This document shows positions 1 to 7,824 of a stretch of DNA of 64,000 nt, in pieces. Position numbers and translations under genes: made by a program. This stretch comes from Aquamicrobium sp. (GTDB lineage Bacteria; Pseudomonadota; Alphaproteobacteria; Rhizobiales; Rhizobiaceae): the NCBI RefSeq assembly GCF_023954335.1, contig NZ_JAMLIE010000002.1, positions 62,001 to 126,000 on the forward strand. The letters are read 5' to 3'. The notes below the pieces were generated by a model. The model was not told the origin of the DNA, did not search any database, and saw only the letters and a list, made by a program, of their open reading frames with translations. Each line of letters opens with the position of its first letter. Within the stretch, counting starts at the first letter, position 1.

Positions 1-852
1 GGGCAGCAGATGCAGCAGATGGACCCGCGCTACGGCATGCAGCTTGAGGCGGACAAGCTCGGGCTGGAAAAGTCTCGGCTTGAGATCGATGCGATGCGCA
101 ATCCCCAGCCGAAGGATACAGACGATATCCGTGAATACAATTTCGCTCGTCAGCAGGGCTATCAGGGATCGTTCACCGATTTCATGACGGATATGCGCCG
201 CGCCGGTGCTACCAGCGTCAATGTCGGCGCAGGGGAGAAGGCGTGGGATCAGGAAAGCGCCAAGCTGTTCGCCAAGCGGTATGATGATATTACTGCCGGG
301 GCCGCGAATGCTCATCAGATGATGGGCATGTATGATCTGGCTGAGCAGGCGCTGAATACGGGCGTACGTACCGGCGTGGGAGCCGAGGCGGAACTGACAC
401 TGCGCCAATTGGGGGCGGCGCTTGGGATGGATACAGACCCCGAAAAGCTCGCGGGCGGCGAATTGATCCGGGCGGTACAGAACCGGATGGCTCTTACGAT
501 GCGTTCACCGGACGGCGGGATGGGCATGCCGGGCGCGCTGTCGGATCGGGATATCAAGTTCCTCAAAGATTCGCAGATAGGCATTGATCGTTCGCCGGAA
601 GGCAACAGGCGGATGCTTGAAGCGTTTCGGGCGATGGAAGGCCGGAAGATCGAAATTGCGCGTCTTGCGGACGACTACATTGAACAGAATGGGCGGCTTG
701 ATAGCGGGTTCAATCGCATGGTGCGCGAGCATGCGGAGGCAAACCCGCTATTTCTTGAAGCCGCCAACCCGAACAACGCCGTTCCTTCCGGCTGGGAAGA
801 TGACTGGCAATACCTTACGCCCGAGGAACGCGCCCGCGTGCTCGGGCAGTAA
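1..852 (+). CDS. Phage virion-associated protein, 5' end missing
   Basis: The reading frame is open from base 1, so the true start lies upstream; 283 residues are visible. The protein is hydrophilic, rich in Met, Gln, Arg and Glu near its left end, predicted mostly helical, with no membrane segment or signal peptide. I do not recognise a named domain. Its place upstream of another Ala/Gly-rich virion-type protein and the tail genes suggests a structural or DNA-ejection component of the particle, but that is inferred from position. The nearest alternative start is the ATG at position 10, which would leave three upstream codons unexplained. Confidence 0.75.
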   Translation, partial: GQQMQQMDPRYGMQLEADKLGLEKSRLEIDAMRNPQPKDTDDIREYNFARQQGYQGSFTDFMTDMRRAGATSVNVGAGEKAWDQESAKLFAKRYDDITAGAANAHQMMGMYDLAEQALNTGVRTGVGAEAELTLRQLGAALGMDTDPEKLAGGELIRAVQNRMALTMRSPDGGMGMPGALSDRDIKFLKDSQIGIDRSPEGNRRMLEAFRAMEGRKIEIARLADDYIEQNGRLDSGFNRMVREHAEANPLFLEAANPNNAVPSGWEDDWQYLTPEERARVLGQ

Positions 853-868
853 CAATCAGGAGAGAGAT

Positions 869-1033
869 ATGTTTCGAAGGAAGAAACGCCGCCGGGAGGA
901 ATTTATTGCGGCGCTCAAGGGTACGCTTGCGAGGCTCAGTGAATTGACTGAACAGCCTGTTCGATCAAAAGACGCGCTGTCTCAAACTCTGCCTGAAGAT
1001 GGGGTGAGCGACCCTGCGCCGTCTCAAGGTTGA
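869..1033 (+). CDS. Small basic phage protein, unknown function
   Basis: This 54-codon frame starts 16 bases after the previous stop and has a good ribosome-binding site (AGGAGAG) just before its ATG. The N-terminus is strongly basic (Arg/Lys cluster at residues 3-9); the rest is polar with no recognisable domain. It overlaps a minus-strand frame (936-1160) that looks at least as protein-like, so one of the two may be spurious. The good binding site and colinearity with the late genes favour translation of this one. Confidence 0.45.
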   Translation: MFRRKKRRREEFIAALKGTLARLSELTEQPVRSKDALSQTLPEDGVSDPAPSQG

Positions 1034-1160
1034 GTAGGGCATCTTCGGCTATCTCTTTTACGTCCTCCGCAGAGAGTGCGCCAATCAGGAATAACCGCTT
1101 GATCGTCGCGACCAACAAATTGAGATTTGCCAGCGATGCGGCTGCTGTCGCTTCGTCCAT
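936..1160 (-). CDS. Small helical phage protein on the opposite strand
   Basis: The frame encodes 74 residues with a regular amphipathic-helix pattern rich in Ala, Leu and Glu and no membrane segment. The ATG is preceded by a purine-rich GGGAGGGGG tract that can act as a ribosome-binding site. The composition is more protein-like than a chance antisense frame, but it overlaps the small plus-strand frame at 869-1033 by about 100 bases. No family is recognised. If real, it would be an inserted reverse-strand gene within the late operon, like the pair at 2669-3117. Confidence 0.45.
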   Translation of the reverse strand: MDEATAAASLANLNLLVATIKRLFLIGALSAEDVKEIAEDALLNLETAQGRSPHLQAEFETARLLIEQAVQSIH

Positions 1161-1212
1161 TTCCCCCTCCCGTTTCCCTCATCATTGAATCTTTCCTCCC
1201 CGGAGTCGAGAC

Positions 1213-2730
1213 ATGGACGAACTAGAAGCCATCCGCCTTCGTGCGAAGGCACGGCGCAGAAAAGCAGAGGCGCAGGGGGGGTGGTCGCCGGGGTCCGAAG
1301 CCGATCTTGCCGAGCGCATCACCGGAACCGGGACGTTTGCCGATATGACGGGCAGCGGCATTGCGAAAGCCGTCCCGTTTGGTGATGAGATCGCGTCAGC
1401 GGCTAACGCCCCTTTCCGCGCTGCGCGGGAGTGGTGGCAAGGGGACGGCTTCGACGTTGGCCGTGCCTATGATCGCAATATGCAGGTTGAGGCGGAATTG
1501 CAGCGCCGCCGCGAGGAACGCTCCCCGATTGCGTCTACGGTCGGGACAGTAGCCGGCGGCCTTGGTGCTTCGGCACCTCTTGTGAAAGGTGGCGTATCCC
1601 TGTTGCAGGGTGCACGCCCGACGCTGCCGAGCCTTATGGGGCGGGGCGCAGCGGAAGGCGCAGCCTATGGAGCGGCCTATGGGGCGGGCGAGGGAAGGGG
1701 GCTTGAAGATAGAGCCAAGAATGCCGGATGGGGGGCGGCTATCGGAGCCGGGACCGGCGCAGCAACCGGCGCACTTGCCCGTATTGGCGCAGGCCGCGTT
1801 ACAGATGACGCTATACCTTCCGTCGAGCAGTTGCAGGCGGCCAAAAATGCAGCCTATGACGCCACGGACGCCCTAGGCATCCGATACAAGCCGGATACCT
1901 ACAGAAATCTCGTCGTTGATATTGTCTCGGACGCTCGTTCGAAGAACCTAAACCCCCAGCGGCACCCACGCGCGGCAAGCCTGATTGATGACATGATCAA
2001 GGAGGCTCGCTCTGGCACCGCGCCAACGCTTCGCCAGTTGGACGAGTTTCGTCAGATCGTCTATCGCGACATCGGCCCCGACAGCGCCGATCAGTTCTTC
2101 GGCAACAGGATCGTCAGCAAGATTGACGACTTTATCGACAACGCCCGGCTTGGCGATGCCCTGACCGGCGACCCGACGACTGCCGGAGACGCCGTTAAGC
2201 ACGCCCGCGAACTTAACCGTCGCTATCGCAATGCGCAGACGGTTCATACGGCGATGGAAAAGGCTGAACGCCGCGCGATGGCGAACAACTCGGGCGGCAA
2301 TGTCGAGAACAAGGTACGCCAGAACCTCGCCAACCTGCTTGATCGCCCCGCTACCGCGCGGTTCTTCAACGACGCAGAAAAGAAGGCGTTGGAGAAGGTA
2401 ATTCGCGGCACTCGCGGTCAGAACGCAGCGCGCTCACTCGGTAATTGGGCAAAGGGGTTTGGCGGCCATTCCTTTGCTGGCGGTTCGGTAGCGGCGGCGC
2501 TGATGACGGGGAACCCCTTGCCGCTCGCGGGGGCGGCAGTTCCGTATATGGCCGGCTCCGGACTCAAGGCAGTCTCACGTGGCATTGGCAGCGCGAATGA
2601 GCGTATTGCCGAGGCCCTGATAGCCGGGGGCAAGATGCCGATGCCGGCCCTCGATCCGACGAGAAAGGCTATTGTCGATCTTCTGACACGTGGAGGCGCT
2701 CAGACGCTTCCGGGGTACACAGGCCAATAG
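1213..2730 (+). CDS. Phage internal virion or ejection-type protein
   Basis: The protein has 505 residues. It starts with a charged helical stretch (about residues 1-25), followed by Gly/Ala-rich segments (about 100-195 and 400-470) with runs such as GAAYGAAYGAGEGRG that resemble the glycine-zipper-like regions of phage DNA-ejection proteins. The middle (about 200-380) is polar and helical. No signal peptide is present. The start has a GGAG eleven bases upstream. No specific family is recognised; the role is inferred from composition and from its place between a virion-type gene and the tail genes. Its 3' end overlaps the converging membrane-protein gene by 62 bases. Confidence 0.7.
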   Translation: MDELEAIRLRAKARRRKAEAQGGWSPGSEADLAERITGTGTFADMTGSGIAKAVPFGDEIASAANAPFRAAREWWQGDGFDVGRAYDRNMQVEAELQRRREERSPIASTVGTVAGGLGASAPLVKGGVSLLQGARPTLPSLMGRGAAEGAAYGAAYGAGEGRGLEDRAKNAGWGAAIGAGTGAATGALARIGAGRVTDDAIPSVEQLQAAKNAAYDATDALGIRYKPDTYRNLVVDIVSDARSKNLNPQRHPRAASLIDDMIKEARSGTAPTLRQLDEFRQIVYRDIGPDSADQFFGNRIVSKIDDFIDNARLGDALTGDPTTAGDAVKHARELNRRYRNAQTVHTAMEKAERRAMANNSGGNVENKVRQNLANLLDRPATARFFNDAEKKALEKVIRGTRGQNAARSLGNWAKGFGGHSFAGGSVAAALMTGNPLPLAGAAVPYMAGSGLKAVSRGIGSANERIAEALIAGGKMPMPALDPTRKAIVDLLTRGGAQTLPGYTGQ

Positions 2731-2899
2731 AGCAAAGAGCATCAAATCCGCGCTCTACCGCCCCGTCGCTATACGGGCGCAGCACTGGTGTTATCAGCGG
2801 AACGATCACGAACAAGGAAAACATCACGAACGCGAACTGGATCGCGAAAGCCTTGGCATTCCCGCCGAAGAAAGGCTCGCGGGGAGGTTCTGGTTTCAT
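2669..2899 (-). CDS. Small membrane protein in reverse-strand phage cassette
   Basis: The protein has 76 residues: a proline-rich charged N-terminus, one strong hydrophobic segment at about residues 20-43, then a polar tail with two cysteines in a CSIGLC motif. Its ATG overlaps the TGA of the lipoprotein gene as ATGA (2896-2899), so the two are probably translationally coupled. An in-frame ATG four codons upstream would lengthen it slightly. It converges on, and overlaps by 62 bases, the end of the large virion gene. No family is recognised. With the lipoprotein it could form an envelope-located pair such as a superinfection-exclusion or lysis-modulating module, but this is conjecture. Confidence 0.6.
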   Translation of the reverse strand: MKPEPPREPFFGGNAKAFAIQFAFVMFSLFVIVPLITPVLRPYSDGAVERGFDALCSIGLCTPEASERLHVSEDRQ

Positions 2900-3117
2900 T
2901 TGACCCCGCATCCGTCGTTATCGCATCGGGATGTGTAAATGCCGCGCTTGTCAGGGGATTGATAGGTGCACGAAATTAAGTAGCCGTCCTTCCGCGCGGT
3001 ATCAATTAAAACCCAGCCGTTTCGATCTTTGCCTTCGCAGAGGACAAAATAATGCTTTGGCTTGCTGTCCCAGCACCCCGCTAGCACCGCCAGCACCACA
3101 ACAGCAATCCACTTCAT
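2896..3117 (-). CDS. Small phage-encoded lipoprotein
   Basis: The protein has 73 residues with an N-terminal lipoprotein signal: a short hydrophobic core ending in LAGC, making Cys15 the lipidation site. The mature part is about 58 residues, polar, with four more cysteines that could pair in the periplasm. I chose the ATG at 3117 because it has GGGGAGGAA at the right distance and because the reading frame upstream does not look like protein. It lies opposite to the late genes and is coupled by ATGA to the downstream membrane protein. It lacks the proline richness of an Rz1-type spanin, and a better spanin candidate exists at 9515, so a lysogenic-conversion role is more likely. The function is unknown. 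Confidence 0.65.
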   Translation of the reverse strand: MKWIAVVVLAVLAGCWDSKPKHYFVLCEGKDRNGWVLIDTARKDGYLISCTYQSPDKRGIYTSRCDNDGCGVK

Positions 3118-3151
3118 CCGCCCCGTTCCTCCCCAACCATGGAAAGATAGC

Positions 3152-3400
3152 ATGACCGAACATGCGAGCAAAGCGCCCGCTTTGGCGCGGTACAATGATT
3201 TTGTCAGTGAACTAGAGAAAGACATGTCGAACAGATACAGAAACAGGGAAGAATTTCTCCGGCAAAAGGCCCGAGAAGGGTTCATTGAGGTGGACGGCGC
3301 GCTGCCTGCGACTTGCGGGCCGCTTCAAGCCTGTCTTCTAGTAGCGAAACGACTTCTGTCGGGAGCCGTACGGCGACGTTGGTTTTTCCGGCACAGTTAA
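3152..3400 (+). CDS. Possible small phage protein, weak
   Basis: This is an 82-codon frame with GGAAAG seven bases before the ATG. The first 50 residues look protein-like (charged, helical, with Glu, Lys and Arg patterns), but the last 30 do not, and that end overlaps the more convincing minus-strand gene at 3282-3500. It would be transcribed divergently from the lipoprotein gene, with only 34 bases between the starts. No family is recognised. Confidence 0.35.
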   Translation: MTEHASKAPALARYNDFVSELEKDMSNRYRNREEFLRQKAREGFIEVDGALPATCGPLQACLLVAKRLLSGAVRRRWFFRHS

Positions 3401-3500
3401 ACAGGACGATCATGTCTCCCGCGTCCGCTGAGGAAACTCCAACGTAATCAATGCCGGTTGCCTCGTATTCTATAACCGGCTTGTCGTCATCTTTCTGCAT
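3282..3500 (-). CDS. Small phage protein, unknown function
   Basis: The protein has 72 residues: acidic N-terminus, a beta-rich middle, then a stretch reading as a strand followed by a charged helix (NVAVRLPTEVVSLLEDRLE), the pattern of ribbon-helix-helix proteins, though too little is visible to call that fold. The ATG at 3500 has GGAGG five bases upstream, which is better than the ATG four codons earlier, whose purine tract touches the start. It lies in the reverse-strand block with the lipoprotein and membrane protein. A small regulatory or accessory role is possible. Confidence 0.5.
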   Translation of the reverse strand: MQKDDDKPVIEYEATGIDYVGVSSADAGDMIVLFNCAGKTNVAVRLPTEVVSLLEDRLEAARKSQAARRPPQ

Positions 3501-3549
3501 AAGCCCCTCCATCTCCTAACCTATTCCACAGCATCCCCAGCCTTTCCGC

Positions 3550-3575
3550 AAGCCGTCCTCCGGGGCGGCTTTTTC
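3550..3575 (+). terminator. Rho-independent terminator ahead of the tail genes
   Basis: The hairpin has arms AAGCCGTCC (3550-3558) and GGGCGGCTT (3563-3571) with one G-T pair and a TCCG loop. Its T-run completes a typical terminator. It sits only 14 bases before the first tail-collar start, so it separates the reverse-strand cassette from the tail operon; late transcription would need to read through it or restart. Confidence 0.75.
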
Positions 3576-3588
3576 TATGGAGCATGCA

Positions 3589-4302
3589 ATGCCCCGCAAT
3601 TCCTCCGGCCTGTACAATCTCCCTCCCGGCACGCGAGGCCAGCCCAACACGACGATCAAGTCCGGCCCGTACAACACCTTTGTCGGGGATATTGAGCAGG
3701 ACCTGAACACGCCACGCCCGATCACGGCTGGCGGCACCGGCGCGACCAACGCCCAGCAGGCGCTTACCAATCTCGGCGGCGTCTCGATTGCCGTTCTGGA
3801 AAGCATGTTCACGGGCATCGTCGCGTTCTTCGCGATGCCTGATGCGCCTGGCGGCTGGCTTGTGTGCGACGGCAGGGAGGTCAGTCGATCTACCTACAGC
3901 CGACTGTTTGCGGCTATCGGCACGACATGGGGTGCTGGCAACGGCGTCTCGACGTTCAACCTGCCCGATCTTCGGGGCGAGTTCATCCGTGGCGCTGACC
4001 TTGGGCGCGGCGTCGATCCTGACCGCGCCTTTGCCTCATCGCAGGGCAGCGACAACAAGGAGCACACGCACACCGGCGAGGCGGTGGCCGGGGGCAGTCA
4101 CAATCACCCCTACAGCGTTGTCGGCCTGACGGGCGGCGCGACATTGCAGGGCTACGTCTCGGGCGCGGGCTGGGCCGCCGTGGCCGTGGGGGATACGACC
4201 ACGACGGCCGGTATCCACACTCACGTCCTGACGATCAGCGAGGAAGGCGGCGACGAAGCACGCCCCCGCAATGTCGCCATGCTCCCCTGCATCAAGGACT
4301 GA
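3589..4302 (+). CDS. Phage tail collar domain protein, first copy
   Basis: The protein has 237 residues. A tail-collar domain (PF07484 type) spans about residues 75-150, recognised by the GGWLVCDGREV start and the FNLPDLRGEFIRGAD motif. It is followed by clusters of His-x-His (HTHTG, SHNHPY, IHTHV) of the kind that bind metal along the trimeric needle of short tail fibres, and a conserved ending RPRNVAMLPCIK. I chose the ATG at 3589 because GGAG lies at the right distance and because the second copy begins in the same way. The protein probably forms part of the receptor-binding tail tip. It is 3 bases from its tandem paralogue. Confidence 0.88.
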   Translation: MPRNSSGLYNLPPGTRGQPNTTIKSGPYNTFVGDIEQDLNTPRPITAGGTGATNAQQALTNLGGVSIAVLESMFTGIVAFFAMPDAPGGWLVCDGREVSRSTYSRLFAAIGTTWGAGNGVSTFNLPDLRGEFIRGADLGRGVDPDRAFASSQGSDNKEHTHTGEAVAGGSHNHPYSVVGLTGGATLQGYVSGAGWAAVAVGDTTTTAGIHTHVLTISEEGGDEARPRNVAMLPCIKD

Positions 4303-4305
4303 CCG

Positions 4306-5025
4306 ATGCCCCGGATAGACGGTATCTACACCGCCCCGGCCGGCACGCTGGGGCAGCCCGACGAGCTTATCGCGAGCGCACGCTACAACGCGTTCATTGA
4401 CGATCTGGCGGCGGACCTTTCAGCGCCGCTGCCAGTGTCGGTCGGGGGAACCGGCGCGTTCAGCGTTGCGAATGCGCTTCCAAGCATAGGCGGTCTGTCG
4501 ATCTTCGCCATTCAGGCGATGTTCGCCGGTTCGGTGTTCTTCTTCGCGCGTTTGAACCCTCCCGAGGGCTGGCTGATCTGTGATGGCAGGGCGGTGTCCC
4601 GTTCGCAGCATCAGATGCTGTTCTCGAGGATCGGGACACGATGGGGCGCGGGCGACGGCATCACCACGTTCAACCTGCCGAACATACGCGGCGAGTTTAT
4701 CCGTGGGGCCGATCTCGGGCGGGGCGTCGATCCTGCCCGGCAGATCGGATCGTGGCAGGGCGACCAGAACCTTGAGCACGATCACGATGGCGCGGCTGCA
4801 TCTGCCGGGGGTCACTATCATGCAACCGTCAGGACGGCGCTGGTGACGAACGGGGTGCTGATCGTGGCGAACCAGTTCACCGGGACGGTCCCCAGCTACA
4901 ACCAGACACTTGCATCGAGCAACACGGGCGTCGTCGGGCCGCACACGCACACCGTCACCATCAACATGACCGGCACGGAAAACAGGCCGCGCAACGTCGC
5001 GCTTCTGGCCTGCATCAAGACATAG
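4306..5025 (+). CDS. Phage tail collar domain protein, second copy
   Basis: The protein has 239 residues and aligns along its whole length with the preceding gene: the same opening (MPRIDGIYTAPAGTLGQP), the same collar motif (GGW replaced by EGWLICDGRAV, then FNLPNIRGEFIRGADLGRGVD), the His-x-His pairs and the RPRNVALLACIK ending. The region between the collar motif and the end is the most different, as expected if the two copies bind different receptors or form a hetero-oligomeric tip. The start is 3 bases after the previous stop. The pair is best explained by tandem duplication followed by divergence. Confidence 0.88.
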   Translation: MPRIDGIYTAPAGTLGQPDELIASARYNAFIDDLAADLSAPLPVSVGGTGAFSVANALPSIGGLSIFAIQAMFAGSVFFFARLNPPEGWLICDGRAVSRSQHQMLFSRIGTRWGAGDGITTFNLPNIRGEFIRGADLGRGVDPARQIGSWQGDQNLEHDHDGAAASAGGHYHATVRTALVTNGVLIVANQFTGTVPSYNQTLASSNTGVVGPHTHTVTINMTGTENRPRNVALLACIKT

Positions 5026-5032
5026 GTGAAGA

Positions 5033-6784
5033 ATGCCGAAAATTAACGAACTTGCAACGATCGCCGCTGCCGGCGCGAAGCTGGTTGCATCCGACTCGTC
5101 AGGCGATGCCGGCAATGTGCTGGCGTCGGACTTCGCCACGGCGTCTCAGGGGTCTTTGGCTGACACGGCCGTTCAACCGAACGATCTGGCGACAGTCGCC
5201 ACCAGCGGGGCTTACAGCGACCTCAGCGGGACGCCAACGCTTGGAACGGCAGCCGCCGCCGATACGGGCGATTTTGCCACGGCGGCGCAGGGTGGTCTTG
5301 CGGCAACCGCCGTTCAACCGAACGACCTTGCGGCTGTCGCAACCAGCGGGGCTTACAGCGACCTCAGCGGCACGCCAACGCTAGGCACGGCGGCTGCTGC
5401 CGATACGGGAGACTTCGCTACGGCCGCGCAAGGCTCCCTTGCGGCAACCGCCGTTCAGCCGGGCGATCTGGCGACGGTCGCTACAACTGGCGCATATGCC
5501 GATCTGAGTGGGACGCCGACGCTCGGCACGGCAGCCGCCGCCGATACAGGGGACTTCGCGACCTCGGCGCAGGGCGGCCTTGCGGATACAGCCCTTCAGC
5601 CCGGAGCCATCGGATCAACGGTGCAGGGGCATGGCGACCTGCTTGACGACATGGCCGCGCTGTCCGACCCGAACGCGGACAGAATGCTGTTCTGGGACGA
5701 CTCGGCTGGCAAAGTTGAATGGCTGACGGTCGGGGCGAACCTGTCGATCAGCGGCACCACGCTCAACGCATCCGGCGGCGGCGGCGGCGGTGGCGGCGAC
5801 ATGGACAGCGCCATCTACGATCCGAATGCAGTTGCTTCCGATGTCTTCGACATGGACAACATGGCGGACGGCACGGGCAAGGTCGCAATGACTGCCTCCG
5901 AGCGGTCGAAGCTGTCTGGTATCGAGACCGGGGCAGACGTGACGGACGCAACGAACGTCGCCACTGCCGGCGCTGTCATGGACGGGGATTTCAGCGCGGA
6001 CGGGATGATGGCCCGCACCGGAGCCGGGGCCTATGCCAGCCGCACCATCACCGGCACATCGCAGCAGATTGACGTTACCAACGGCGATGGCAAGTCGGGC
6101 AATCCGACGCTGGCGCTCGCTTCGCAGGTTACGGCTTCGCTTGGCCTTGCTGACACGGCCGTTCAACCGAACGACCTTGCGGCTGTCGCAACTTCTGGGG
6201 CCTATGGCGACCTGTCGGGAACGCCGACGCTTGGCTCCCTTGCCGCACTCAATACCGTCAACAATGGCAACTGGTCAGGGACGGACCTCTCTATCGGGAA
6301 TGGCGGTACTGGCGCCTCTGATGAGGCGACCGCCTTCTCCAATCTGAAGCAGAACGCCACGACCTCGGCAACGGGCGTCGTGGAACTGGCGACCGCAGCG
6401 GAAATCCGTGACGACACAGCCGGCAAGGCGATCACGACGGATGGACTCTGGGATGCTGCCGAGGGCGTCAATCTCGGCAATCTCACAGGGACCGTCGCGC
6501 TCGACTTCTCTGACTTCCTCGGCCTTGCCTATGGCACTGTCACCGGCAACATCACGCTCGGGGCGGTGTCCAATGCAAAACCGGGGCAGACCGTCGTCCT
6601 CGATCTGACACAGGATGCCACTGGCGGACGGACCATCGCCTATAACACGTCCTACTGGCTCGCGCCTGCCGGGGAGATCGAGTGGGATGATGGAGTGAAC
6701 GCCCGAAACATCCTGATCTGTTCCGTTCTTCGCGACGGGAAAGTCGCTCTGACCTGCGCGACAAGCGGCGGAGGGCTTTCATAA
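5033..6784 (+). CDS. Repeat-built phage tail fibre protein
   Basis: The protein has 583 residues. From about residue 40 to 190 it consists of four units of 47 residues, each containing a TAVQPNDLA step followed by SGAYSDLSGTPTLG and AAADTGDFATAAQG; a fifth, shorter unit lies near residues 375-410. A run of eight glycines (about 248-255) links to segments familiar from many phage fibres (DRMLFWDDSAGKVEW; MTASERSKLSGIETGADV). The last 110 residues form a beta-rich tip. The repeats are typical of extended trimeric fibre shafts. The gene starts 7 bases after the collar gene and its TAA overlaps the next ATG. The repeats make it prone to gain or loss of units. Confidence 0.85.
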   Translation: MPKINELATIAAAGAKLVASDSSGDAGNVLASDFATASQGSLADTAVQPNDLATVATSGAYSDLSGTPTLGTAAAADTGDFATAAQGGLAATAVQPNDLAAVATSGAYSDLSGTPTLGTAAAADTGDFATAAQGSLAATAVQPGDLATVATTGAYADLSGTPTLGTAAAADTGDFATSAQGGLADTALQPGAIGSTVQGHGDLLDDMAALSDPNADRMLFWDDSAGKVEWLTVGANLSISGTTLNASGGGGGGGGDMDSAIYDPNAVASDVFDMDNMADGTGKVAMTASERSKLSGIETGADVTDATNVATAGAVMDGDFSADGMMARTGAGAYASRTITGTSQQIDVTNGDGKSGNPTLALASQVTASLGLADTAVQPNDLAAVATSGAYGDLSGTPTLGSLAALNTVNNGNWSGTDLSIGNGGTGASDEATAFSNLKQNATTSATGVVELATAAEIRDDTAGKAITTDGLWDAAEGVNLGNLTGTVALDFSDFLGLAYGTVTGNITLGAVSNAKPGQTVVLDLTQDATGGRTIAYNTSYWLAPAGEIEWDDGVNARNILICSVLRDGKVALTCATSGGGLS

Positions 6785-7812
6785 TGCTACCTGGAATGAA
6801 TGCGGCAATGCTGCATGACGGGGGGCGGGGCGGCGCTCTTTTCCTCGCCGTCGCGCAAAGTGATTCGCCCTACATCACGATCTATGACTGGCGCACCGGC
6901 GCTCCGGTGAAGGTAGCCGATCCTGCGACGTTGCCGAGTTCTGCCATCTACGTGAGTTGGTCCCCCGACGGCCGCTACCTCGCCGTCACACGAAATAGTT
7001 CGCCCTACATCACGATCTACGACTGGCAAACCGGAGGTCCGGTCAAGATCAGCGATCCGGCGACCTTGCCGGCAGGAGCGGGGCGAGGTGCCGCATGGTC
7101 CCCCGACGGCCGCTACCTTGCGGTTGGACACCGCCTCTCGCCCTACATCACGATCTACGACTGGCAAACCGGAAGCCCCGTCAAGATCAGCAATCCGGGG
7201 ACGCTGCCGGCAGGAGACAGTGGATTCGGTAATAGCGTGGGCTGGTCCCCTGACGGCCGCTACCTTGCCGTCGCGCACGTAAACTCCCCCTACGTCACGA
7301 TCTACGATTGGAACACTGGTAGCCCGGTCAAGATCAGCAATCCGTGGACGCTGCCGACAGGGAATGGGCTGAGCGCGAGTTGGTCCCCTGATGGTCGCTA
7401 CCTTGCCGTAACATCGGCAAACACCAGTGGTGCTAATATTCTCATCTACGACTGGCAAACCGGAAGCCCTGTGTACTCGCATGGTGTGACGCTATCCGGC
7501 AATCAGGTCTACTCGTCCGTATGGTCCCCCGACGGCCGCTACCTTGCGGTTGCACACAGCAGCTCACCCTTCGTCACGATCTACGACTGGCAAACCGGAA
7601 GCCCCGTCAAGATCAGCGATCCGGGGACGCTGCCGACAGTGACTGGTAATAGCGTGGACTGGTCCCCCGACGGTCGTTACCTTGCGGTTGCATGCAACGG
7701 TTCGCCCTACATCACGATCTACGACTGGCAAACCGGAAGCCCCGTCAAGATCAGCAATCCGGGGACGCTGCCGACAGGAGCGGCAACCGGGGCGGCTTGG
7801 GCCATCCGATAG
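6784..7812 (+). CDS. Seven-repeat beta-propeller virion protein
   Basis: The protein has 342 residues. After about 18 N-terminal residues it consists of seven units of 46-49 residues, each with LAVAHSSSPYITIYDW, then TGSPVKISDPGTLP, then WSPDGRY. This is the WD40/TolB-like blade pattern, and seven units match a closed seven-bladed propeller. The units are nearly identical except in the segment just after GTLP, which varies between blades and would sit on one face of the propeller. The ATG overlaps the stop of the fibre gene (TAATG). There is no signal peptide. Its position between fibre and fibre-associated genes suggests a tail-tip or receptor-binding component; no function is established. 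Confidence 0.82.
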   Translation: MLPGMNAAMLHDGGRGGALFLAVAQSDSPYITIYDWRTGAPVKVADPATLPSSAIYVSWSPDGRYLAVTRNSSPYITIYDWQTGGPVKISDPATLPAGAGRGAAWSPDGRYLAVGHRLSPYITIYDWQTGSPVKISNPGTLPAGDSGFGNSVGWSPDGRYLAVAHVNSPYVTIYDWNTGSPVKISNPWTLPTGNGLSASWSPDGRYLAVTSANTSGANILIYDWQTGSPVYSHGVTLSGNQVYSSVWSPDGRYLAVAHSSSPFVTIYDWQTGSPVKISDPGTLPTVTGNSVDWSPDGRYLAVACNGSPYITIYDWQTGSPVKISNPGTLPTGAATGAAWAIR

Positions 7813-7824
7813 CAGGAGACACAG

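Noticed and set aside
5763..5951. Arg/Cys-rich small frames opposite the tail fibre
   Set aside because: They arise from the glycine codon run and repeats of the fibre gene and have no start signal.
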